From: Cryptomeria japonica
Lineage: Eukaryota; Streptophyta; Pinopsida; Cupressales; Cupressaceae
Assembly (NCBI RefSeq): GCF_030272615.1
Contig: NC_081407.1
Span: forward strand, 144,528,897 to 144,592,896
Length of the DNA: 64,000 nt
Reading direction: 5' to 3'
Shown here: piece by piece, positions 56,730-64,000 of the stretch
How positions within the stretch are numbered: position 1 is the first letter of the stretch
Layout: every line of letters begins with the position of its first letter
The notes under the pieces: model-generated
The model's input: the letters and a program-made list of their open reading frames with translations, nothing else
The model's database searches: none
Told to the model about the DNA's origin: nothing
Position numbers and translations under genes: made by a program

Positions 56730-57539
56730 TGTTAGGGTTCCCACAGATACTGAGAGGGGGGGGGGGTGAATCAGTATTTGGCCGGTATTAAATTTTCTTA
56801 AGATAAAACATGCAAAACATAAAGTAACAGTGTACCGGTATGCAAGAATTAATGTAATAAACAGAATCAAAAACATCCACATGAAAAGAACACCATAACA
56901 CAAGATGTTTAACGAGGAAACCCGGTGTGGGAAAAACCTCGGTGGGATTTGTGACCCACAATATTCACTTATTGGCCAATAAGAGAATATTACTTACAAT
57001 AGGGGCCTGCACATGCAGGAAGGCCAACTGCCTAGAGAACACTACTCAGTGAGAAGGCACACTGACTTACAATGAGGATTAAGCTAATCCAATATTCTGT
57101 ACTGCTTTACAATAGCATCTTCAATGCCAGATTCAGTACCGGTTCTTGCTCTATTCTTTACATATACCCTTGACCTACAATTCACACATTAGGTCTGCCT
57201 AATAATTTTCTTTTTGCTCGCTTTCTATATATGCAAATGTCTATAATGATCTACTTTATATACAAGAGTCATTTTACAATTTGCCAAGTCGGCTTACAAT
57301 AATAAACAAAATATTACATATCAAAAATCCTATCGGCCTCTGTGTCGGTATACATCTTTTCTTCTGTGCCAGTGCTGGTGCCGGTGTAGAGTGGTCTTGC
57401 TAATCAGAGTGCACTGTCTTGCTTGAATAATGCTTTGCCGGTAGAATGTCTTGTCGGTGCCATAGGATTGCAAGGTTGCCATCAATGACAAAACCTTCAA
57501 TCACACACAATGTCTCATTGGAGTGTCCATATGCCAACA
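56730..57539 (-). repeat. 3' LTR of copia element I (Sirevirus-like), minus strand
   Basis: Minus-strand start TGTTGGCATATGGACACTCC and end GGGAACCCTAACA. The preceding minus-strand polypurine tract is CCAAAGGGGGAGAT, directly at the LTR edge. It contains a G-run (GAGAGGGGGGGGGG on plus, 56752) and CCGGT boxes. It is homologous to solo LTR G. Confidence 0.8.
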
Positions 57540-57700
57540 ATCTCCCCCTTTGGCATTGATGGCAACACTCATGAGAAATTTCAAAAAGATGTCCAAAAAT
57601 GTGTAGACCAAAAATTTACCAAAAGAATGAGGGACTCCCCCTAAGCATATGATCCCTGTGTTTTGAATTTTCTCATCCTACTACTCCCCCTTTGGCATCA
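57540..57700 (-). promoter_or_regulatory. Two polypurine-tract-like sites of element I
   Basis: CTCCCCCTTTGGCAT occurs on the plus strand at 57542-57556 and again at 57682-57696. Read on the minus strand each is ATGCCAAAGGGGGAG. The first is at the LTR edge. Multiple conserved polypurine tracts are a known Sirevirus trait. Confidence 0.6.
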
Positions 57701-57755
57701 ATGACAAAGGTTGTCAAGATGTTAGTAGAGTTTGTAGGTATACCGGTCCATAACC

Positions 57756-58511
57756 TCAACCTTGTAGTTGGGTAGTTATTATCTGAAAAAGATCGCCCAA
57801 AATTAAGTTTATACTATCCATAAACTTTTTGCTATCTTTTATTGATGTTTCAGTTCTCTTCACAGTGCCGGTGAGATGCTGCAATTGCTTTGCCGGTGTT
57901 TTACTTCCCAGTGTTAATGCCTCAGAGATTTCCTTCCGTAGAGATGCTAGATAATCCAATCTTGGACTCAATTTAGATCTCAAGTATTTTGCCTTATTTA
58001 TTATTGTCTCTTTCTCTTTCTCCTGTTTAAGTAATTCTATCTTAAAATTTGCTAACTTATCTTCAAAAACAGATAATGAATCCGGTGAGTTGACAAAATT
58101 GTCTGCAAGCTTGTTTATCTCTTCCTGTGTCTTTCTTATCTTCTTGTCTATATCTATACTCAAGAAGTTTGTTTTACATGTGTCTGTGTACAGGTTTTTG
58201 TACTCTTTTAACAAACTACACAGTTCCGGTAGAAGTGTGTCAAAATCTATGTTACACTTCTTAATTTCTTCCTCAAAGAATTTCTGTTTCTCCTTTTCTA
58301 CAATGTCCTTTACAGATTCTACCTTTATTTTCTCAATATTTCCATAAATGTATTTACATAGTGTATACAACTGTCCTAAAGAATCTTTATTATCTATATT
58401 ACAATTAGGAGCTATTGTTTTCAAAAATGGTATTGAATCATCTATTGCTTTGTAAGCTTGTGAGCTATAGTCAGTTATTTTCTTGATGGATTCAAGTAAT
58501 ACCTCAGTCAC
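57756..58511 (-). CDS. Coiled-coil protein of unknown function in the 3' region of copia element I
   Basis: An uninterrupted 251-codon frame lies between the 3' LTR and the point where the element is cut by LTR J (58530). It is Lys/Glu/Leu/Ile-rich with long heptad-like helices (for example VESVKDIVEKEKQKFFEEEI and FEDKLANFKIELLKQEKEKE) and no signal peptide or membrane segment. The first Met may not be the true start because upstream sequence is lost. Sireviruses carry an extra, often coiled-coil, envelope-like ORF in this position, so it may be that ORF. That link is inferred from position and PPT structure, not from recognised sequence identity. It is not a host gene. Confidence 0.55.
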   Translation of the reverse strand: MTEVLLESIKKITDYSSQAYKAIDDSIPFLKTIAPNCNIDNKDSLGQLYTLCKYIYGNIEKIKVESVKDIVEKEKQKFFEEEIKKCNIDFDTLLPELCSLLKEYKNLYTDTCKTNFLSIDIDKKIRKTQEEINKLADNFVNSPDSLSVFEDKLANFKIELLKQEKEKETIINKAKYLRSKLSPRLDYLASLRKEISEALTLGSKTPAKQLQHLTGTVKRTETSIKDSKKFMDSINLILGDLFQIITTQLQG

Positions 58512-58529
58512 ATTTGTTGACTTTGATGG

Positions 58530-59643
58530 TGTAGCGTCCTAAAATTGCGACACTTGCAATTTTGACTGCATTTCGGTCTTCACGATGGCGACGCAACACG
58601 CAACCTGAATGGAGACCCCGAAACCTGATTACGACACTGAAAACTGCGTTTTTCAAGCACCCTGCTGTCCCGGGAGGTGGGACCAGAGCGCCCAGCGCCC
58701 TGGTCCTTCAGGACCATGGCGCCCAGCGCCCTGGTCCCTGGGTCCTATTTTGGGCCCGGTCTCCTTTGGACTTCGGGTCTTTTGATTTGCAATTTGGAAA
58801 ATAAACTTTCCTGGTCGGCCTAAGGTCGGGAAAATCAGTCTATCAGCCCTAATTGACAAGTATATAAACTACATTTTCCTCTTTCATTCGATATGATGGA
58901 AAAAGGCATGGAAACTATACTCAAGCATTCAAGCATTCCTTCAAGCAATTGATCATTTCAAGTCTCCATTCAAGGCTAAGTGTTGCATTCAAGACAAGGA
59001 TTCAACCATTGAAGAGGAGATCACATACTACATGCTACATACAACATACAAACATACAACAAACAACAACATCTAAACCTTCGCACATAAGGATACAAAC
59101 ATCCTTAGAACAAGGTATTAGTACTTGTTTTACATTATAGACATTTACATTTATAGCACTTGCTCATTTCTTGGTTAATTCCAAAATCGGGGTTTGACCT
59201 AATGGCAAACCCCTAATCCCTAACCCCCCAATCGTCTTCGCTTTGATGTGTGTAGGTTGCAGGTACGCGGCTGAAATTGAAGATCTGGAATCCTTGTGCA
59301 GAGACGAACAGATCCCCCTTCGTTTCGTGGATTTTTCGGAGGACCGTGGCGTTGGGCGCCATCGTCCCGACAACTTTTGCTCAAATTTGCAGGACAGCGC
59401 CGTATCAACATTTTACTGCTAATTCCAGGTCCGCAGCTTCATACTGTATTCCTATCTTAGTTTATAAGCGAATCTTTGTCACTGTCTATGCATTCCTAGC
59501 TTAATCTTCCTATCAACATTCTTTACAAAAGAGGGTAGCCTTGCTGTCTTAACCCTTGAAACTCATTTAGCATCCAATCTTGCATTGCGTGGGATTGGAT
59601 CTTGTGGGTTTCAAACCATCTTTTGAATGTAAAGTGTATATGG
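58530..59643 (+). repeat. LTR J, third member of the A/B LTR superfamily, truncated
   Basis: It starts TGTAGCGTCCTAAAATTGC. It shares with A and B the TATATAAA box (58861-58868), the GGGGTTTGACCTAATGGCAAA block (59190-59210), the AACTTTTGC block and TTTTGAATGTAAA (59621). Its U3 is much more GC-rich: CGCCCAGCGCCCTGGTCC occurs twice (58690 and 58721). It is cut at about 59643 by element F. Confidence 0.75.
58861..58868 (+). promoter_or_regulatory. TATA box of LTR J
   Basis: TATATAAA after GACAAG, aligned with the boxes of A and B. Confidence 0.6.
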
Positions 59644-60420
59644 TGAAAATGGATAACAATGAACAACAATATTGAAAGACTAAAATGGATTCAACCACTA
59701 AACCCTAGCCTAACAATGAACAAAGATCCACCATAACATATGAAGATAACCTAAGACAATGCAAAATAACTCAAAATCACAAAGATTATACCATCACATG
59801 TCCAATAGGATTTTGATCTCCATTCTTCCTATCTCCATTGATCTTGTTTGATATGCTTGCTCTCAGATTTTTGGTATGCACAAGAGCTCAATAAAGAACG
59901 GAATGTGGTTGCAAGTGGAATTGTAGTGTAGCCAAGTTGCATGAAAGATCATTAGCATGTGTTATTAGGGTTTGACAATGAAGAAAGCATCTCCTTAAAT
60001 AGAAGACACAATATGAAATGTAGGGTTAAGATTGAGAGGTGTAAAAAGAGAGGTCGGCTAGGATTAGAGGGTAGGTAAAAGAAATACCAAAATAATGAAA
60101 GGGGTAGGTAGTGTAGGAAATAAGAGATGAATGACATGTGTCATGTGTAGAAAAAGATAATGAATTAATTAAATAAATAAAGATTTATTTAATTAATAGA
60201 AGAGGTAGGACAATTAAATAAATAAGATATTTATTTAATTTAGGAAAGGGATAATTTAAATAAATAAATGTATTTATTTAAATGAGAAATAAGGCTAGAA
60301 GAGGATAAATGAATTAATTAAATAAATAAAAATTTATTTAATTAATAGAAGAATTAGGCTTAGATAATTAAATAAATAAAATATTTATTTAATTAGACAT
60401 GACAATTTTGAGTGTCTACA
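59644..60420 (-). repeat. 3' LTR of Tat-like element F, minus strand
   Basis: Minus-strand start TGTAGACACTCAAAATTGTC at 60420. The polypurine tract (plus TTTTGCCCCTCTTTGA, 60421-60436) lies upstream in the element sense. The left end at TGAAAATGG (59644) is inferred from where LTR J homology stops, with TATGG (59639-59643) as the candidate duplication. U3 has repeated ATTTATTTAATTAA blocks. A possible minus-strand TATA, TATTTAAG, lies at 59994-60001. Confidence 0.7.
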
Positions 60421-60491
60421 TTTTGCCCCTCTTTGAGACAATGCGGCTTGTCGCGTTGTTTCAAAGAAGATAAGATGAACTGATATGCTTC

Positions 60492-61070
60492 GTGCACTTG
60501 TACGACATGATTACATCCCAGCCTCGGATTGGAAGATTGGAGCATTGGAGGCGCGTCATAGATGACATAGACATGGTCATCTGGAGGCCGTACCTGGGGT
60601 GCGAGGAGTGGGAGGACGACGCATTGGAGCTACCATATGTTTTCAGGAGCAGGTATCTGATTGGGCGGACGCCCTATATTCTGGAGAGGCAGCTCGTTGA
60701 CAGGGTGTGCAGGCAGTTTGGGCGGATCCAGCGGATGCCACGGGGCTCGGGCATGTATGCCCGTATGGTCAGAGATCAGGTGCAGTTTGGCCCACTGCTA
60801 TCATATGATCAGGCGGTGACACAGCTAGCGGAGATGATGCCGATGCCATGGGATATGTGGCCAGAGGTAGATGATGCAGGGATGGACGCAGAGTACTCTG
60901 CGTATTGGGCAGAGCATCCATTTCCCAGATTGACAGATCCGGCAGAGCCACTGGAGGGAGAGGGTGGAGGAGATGATGATGATGGTGGAGGGGATGGAGG
61001 TAGGGGCCGACGGAGGCGGAGGGGAGTGGTGGGAGAGAGGCGGGTGGCACCTCGGAGGGAGGGAGGATAG
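60492..61070 (+). CDS. Plant-mobile-domain-like ORF, antisense to element F, N-terminally truncated
   Basis: A frame opens after TAA at about 60471 and runs to TAG 61068-61070. The order is RRVIDDIDMVIWRPY, then RSRYLIGRTPYILERQLVDR and VCRQFGRIQRMPRG, then PWDMWPEV and a Gly/Asp-rich acidic tail with RGRRRRRG. The W-PY, L-E, VxRQFGxxQxxP pattern is that of the C-terminal half of the plant mobile domain (PMD, aminotransferase-like). This domain occurs in transposons and in the Arabidopsis MAIN/MAIL1 silencing proteins. The N-terminal half is missing. The sequence is notably GC-rich relative to its surroundings. GTG at 60492 is only a nominal start. Confidence 0.6.
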   Translation: MHLYDMITSQPRIGRLEHWRRVIDDIDMVIWRPYLGCEEWEDDALELPYVFRSRYLIGRTPYILERQLVDRVCRQFGRIQRMPRGSGMYARMVRDQVQFGPLLSYDQAVTQLAEMMPMPWDMWPEVDDAGMDAEYSAYWAEHPFPRLTDPAEPLEGEGGGDDDDGGGDGGRGRRRRRGVVGERRVAPRREGG

Positions 61071-61634
61071 GAGAGAGCAGCTCCAGTGGTGAGAGGTCGG
61101 GGGGGACTGCCCCTATAGGTGCCAGCAGCACAGGGTCCTGGACAGGGACCGAGACAGGTGCAGGCAGAGGGACAAAGACAGGTACAGCCACAGGTACCTA
61201 TACAGGCACAGGGACAGGTGCAGGCAGAGGCTGAGGGACAGGCACCTGCAGGGGATGAGCCACAAGCAGAGGCTGAGAGCAGAGATTCTGAGGAGGATGA
61301 GGTGTTGAGGCTGCGGGAGATCTGCCAGGGCCAGGTAGATGAGATTGAGGATTTGGTGCGGGAGAGAGACCACCTCAGGATCAGGGTCAGAGACACAGAG
61401 CGGGAGAGGGATCAGGCCATCCAGAGATACACAGAGGCCGAGACAGCTCTGAGGGCAGGGAGGTGGGCAGCAGAGGATGCAGGGGCAGGCTACGCATATG
61501 TTTTGCGAGCCGGAGAGGAGATCGCCTACTGGAGGGATCTATACTATGCAGTCGTGCCAGCAGATCAGCGGGCTAGGAGCTTCCATAGATCGTCGCGCAC
61601 AGCGACGGCTACGGGAGGGAGTCCCAGGAGATAG
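61071..61634 (+). pseudogene. Downstream part of the antisense ORF: Gln/Gly repeats and coiled coil
   Basis: The same frame continues after TAG at 61070 and a second TAG near 61115. It encodes Gln/Ala/Gly/Pro repeats (QVQAEGQRQVQPQVP) and a charged coiled coil (about 61284-61450: EDEVLRLREICQGQVDEIED). It ends RSFHRSSRTATATGG at 61634. A +1 frame is open through the gap to about 61230 with Gly/Thr/Ser repeats, so a frameshift rather than true stops may separate the halves. It is likely the C-terminus of the PMD-like protein. Confidence 0.5.
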
Positions 61635-63221
61635 GCATCCAGCGGTGGGGTCATGGGGCCTCCACCACCACTAGAGAGACAGGGGGATCTTGGGGCGGGG
61701 CCATCTATAGCTCAGACTCTGTCGAGGCGAGGCGGCTCCGAGGGAGGGAGTTCCTCATAGCTATAGTGGGCTCCCATTGTATCAGTATATGTATCATTGT
61801 TGTATTGTAGACACCTGCGGGTGATTCTTTTGTAGCCATATGATTCTTTTGACATCATTGTATCATGACACTTTTGATTATATATGAGAGATGATCCATT
61901 TTTGCGGCAGCTATATGCATGCATACCTATGTGATGAAATGTTCTTATGTGATACATGTTTTATGATATGGATGCTTATATGATGCAATGCAATATTTTT
62001 TTGTTCTTTTATGTTGTATATGTGATGCATGATGCAAATGTGAATGTATGTAATGTAGATGAATATGATAATGCAAATGATTATTTACATAATGAAAATG
62101 TGAGATGTGCTAACATGTGTTGTATGTAGGATGTGATGCATTTGTGATATCTATATGTATGTATGAAATGCTTATATGTGGTGATGTAGGTGTAACTATA
62201 TGAAATGCAAATGTTTTTGGTGTGTCATTATACTCAGTCATGTGATAGCGGGCTACGTGGACTTGAGAAGGACAATGGAAGTCAATCAAGAAAGGGGGAT
62301 GGAAGACAAAAGATATGAACGTGAAAGAGCTTCTTGTGCGTTATCATCATTGAGCTTTATTATGGCAGAATAGGTTATGACAATCGAGGCATTTGTTCGA
62401 CCCAGAAAATCATTGTACCTGTTTGCATGGAGATAAGACAATCACAAACAAGGAATGCCCCAGTTCATACTAGACTCACAGTGTCCTCATATCCTTGGAC
62501 AAGTCATAGCATTACTAAGAGACAATCCACAGACAGCAAATGCAAATGGGTGATGATACCCCATCCTCGCCTTTCTAGTCAAAGACATCCTGGAGATAGA
62601 ATCTCTAGTCAAAGACATCCTGGAAAAGCTAAAAGACATGTCACCAAAAAGATAAAATCAAAAGAAAACCAAGACTCGACACCAACATCCACTGTAGTCC
62701 TCAAGTTTAGTGTCTCTTGTCACTTGTTTAAGTCTTATTCGATTGTGGTCACAATGTTCACTTTCACAAAAAGGATAGATAGCACTGAACCATATGTTGT
62801 CTGAGTCTGTTGAAAGATTTGATTTTGTTGAAGCTCATTGTTGCTGCTGTGTCTCCTTTGAAACTGACTGAATCCATGAAACTGATACTTTATTGCAGAG
62901 AAGATGGAACTTTATTGTGGACTGGCGATGCAGATGTTGCTTTATTGCGGATTGTGCGCGGATAGACTTGAAGGAAGCTGGAAGAAACTGTACTCCTCGA
63001 AACATGTGATGTTCTCAGTTCTACACCCATCACTAGACGTAGGAATTGCCTTAGTCACAGATAGGAGCTGATTTATTATGGATGGCTAACCAATCTTAGG
63101 TAGATCAATAACAAGCCATGATGGGAATGGGTAAGTTTATTGTGAGTGAATAGGTTGTGAGTGTGTGCAAAGTGAAAGGATGAAAGAGAATCCTGAAGGA
63201 GAGAGGAGCAATGTCTCTACG
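61635..63221. other. 3' noncoding region of element F
   Basis: No convincing gene. It has ATGATGCAAATGTGAATG-type AT-rich repeats (61980-62200). Two close copies of AGTCAAAGACATCCTGGA occur at about 62577 and 62610, shared with H. The frame 62334-62804 has no motif. Confidence 0.5.
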
Positions 63222-63377
63222 CATGGCGCTGGTGACCCAGTTTTCACCATGGTACTTGCCCAGGGCACCACCGAAGTGGTTTTCACCGTTGGACAAAATT
63301 ATTTCTCTTTACTTTTTTCGATTTTTCAATTTTTTTTTGTTGTCACAAGGCGCCTGTTTGCCAGGTTTTCACCAAGT
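63222..63377 (-). other. Three AAAA-bulge hairpins downstream of F integrase
   Basis: In the minus sense, hairpin F1 (63251-63222) has CATGGTG paired with CGCCATG and inner stem CTGG/CCAG. F2 (63288-63263) has GGTG with TGCC (two G-U pairs) and inner CCAC/GTGG closed by TTCG. F3 (63377-63344) has GGTG with CGCC and inner CCTG/CAGG. Each has AAAA between the outer 5' arm and the inner stem, exactly as in element C. Confidence 0.65.
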
Positions 63378-63463
63378 AACGATTTTTTGTTTTTATAATT
63401 TTTTTGTATTTTTGCAATGTTTTGATTTTTTTGTATTTTTGAATTAGGATACGTCAAAAGAGC

Positions 63464-64000
63464 TTATGTGTAGAACCTGCGAAGGTGCATGCTGTTGATA
63501 GGATCCTCCAAGGGTTCGCTTTCTGTAGTTGAGAGCTGATATGCCCCAGATCCATATACTGCTATGATGATGTAAGGACCAAGCCAGTTTGGTTCGAACT
63601 TGCCCCTCTTATCTCTGTCTTGCTGATTCTTGGGGTTCTCTCTGAGGACTAAGTCACCTACCTCAAATGTGCGAGGCTTGACCTTGTGATTGTAACTGCG
63701 ACTCATTCTTTGTTGGTAAGCCTTGAGATGATTAAAAGCAGTGTGTCTTCGTTCCTCCAGCAGTTCTAGTTCTTGTAAGCGAGAGACCCTGTAGTCTTCA
63801 TCGTTGATTATGTTTCTCAAGGAGACCCGTAAAGAAGGTAACTCGACCTCAATAGGCAAGATGGCTTCAGTGCCGTAGACAAGTGAGTAGGGTGTAGCTC
63901 CTGTAGGTGTGCGGACACTTGTGCGGTAGGCCCAAAGTGCAGGATTGAGTTGGACATGCCAGTTACGGCCAGCGTCGTCGACTGTCTTTTTAAGGATTTT
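63464..64000 (-). CDS. Element F integrase, C-terminal part, open to the window edge
   Basis: The minus-strand frame is open from 64000 to the stop at 63464-63466. It reads NWHVQLNPALWAYRTSVRTP, then TPYSLVYGTEAILPIEVELP and RLQELELLEERR, then YNHKVKPRTFEVGDLVLREN, ending GAYQLSTTESE and LRRFYT. It aligns residue by residue with C at about 21880-22407, without stops, so F is younger or better preserved than C. It represents the end of the integrase core (after the catalytic Glu) and its C-terminal domain. No chromodomain motif is visible. Confidence 0.88.
   Translation of the reverse strand, partial: KILKKTVDDAGRNWHVQLNPALWAYRTSVRTPTGATPYSLVYGTEAILPIEVELPSLRVSLRNIINDEDYRVSRLQELELLEERRHTAFNHLKAYQQRMSRSYNHKVKPRTFEVGDLVLRENPKNQQDRDKRGKFEPNWLGPYIIIAVYGSGAYQLSTTESEPLEDPINSMHLRRFYT

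Larger units (their letters stand above)
60421..64000 (-). mobile_element. Element F: Tat-like Ty3/gypsy retrotransposon, 3' part, runs off the window
   Basis: From right to left on the minus strand: integrase C-terminus (64000-63464), three AAAA-bulge hairpins, a long 3' region with an opposite-strand ORF, polypurine tract, LTR. The integrase is close to that of C. The large 3' region with an antisense ORF is a layout reported for some Tat elements such as Retand. Confidence 0.8.

Noticed and set aside
57756-58511. Host gene for a structural coiled-coil protein
   Set aside because: It lies between a copia PPT/LTR and a later LTR insertion, so it belongs to the retroelement rather than the host.
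60769-61396. Minus-strand frames of 140 and 195 codons opposite the PMD-like ORF
   Set aside because: Ser/Pro/Leu/Cys low complexity; the plus strand carries the PMD-like pattern and the coiled coil.

Overview
This is plant nuclear DNA: a remnant of an LRR receptor-like protein (RLP) locus buried in transposable elements. The large Ty3/gypsy and Ty1/copia content, kilobase-long solo LTRs and deep nesting suggest a large-genome seed plant, plausibly a gymnosperm; the species cannot be told from sequence alone. No intact host gene, rRNA, tRNA or CRISPR array was found. Element names A to J are local labels.

Layout. 1-2472: the 3' part of an LRR-RLP gene (RLP1) with two in-frame stops. 3134-39403: the C-terminal part of a second, tandem RLP copy (RLP2), broken by a 288-bp hAT-like MITE and by a nested retrotransposon block of about 35.5 kb. 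The nest is resolved by target-site duplications (TSDs). Element A (3687-39150, AACAT) sits in RLP2. Element B (7182-29487, CTAAT) and solo LTR E (29678-35113, GGATT/GTATT) sit in A. Element C (11561-23969, AGACC) and solo LTR D (26000-28036, TTTTC) sit in B. Solo LTR G (31156-32072, GTATC) sits in E. A and B are relatives that carry only gag plus a degenerate protease-like region, with no reverse transcriptase or integrase. C is a decayed but nearly full-length Ty3/gypsy element of Tat type: gag, protease, G-patch segment, RT, two RNase H domains and integrase.

41712-47612: a DNA-transposon region. A 2.2-kb element with about 165-bp inverted ends and a 41-bp tandem array lies next to a broken minus-strand pogo/Tigger-like (DDE_1) transposase gene. 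Both carry the same sequence upstream of the transposase start codon.

47613-64000: fragments of other LTR elements. These are a copia-type gag relic (48.8-50.3 kb), a minus-strand Tat-like 3' end H (50.4-52.9 kb), a truncated copia LTR (52.9-54.0 kb), a 1.1-kb polypyrimidine tract (55.6-56.7 kb), the 3' end of a minus-strand copia element I resembling a Sirevirus (56.7-58.5 kb), an A/B-like LTR J (58.5-59.6 kb), and a minus-strand Tat-like element F running off the window end. F carries an opposite-strand ORF resembling the plant mobile domain.

The most novel signal is a repeated RNA-hairpin motif (outer stem, AAAA bulge, inner stem with compensatory changes). It occurs five times in C and three times in F, always in the element's sense orientation.
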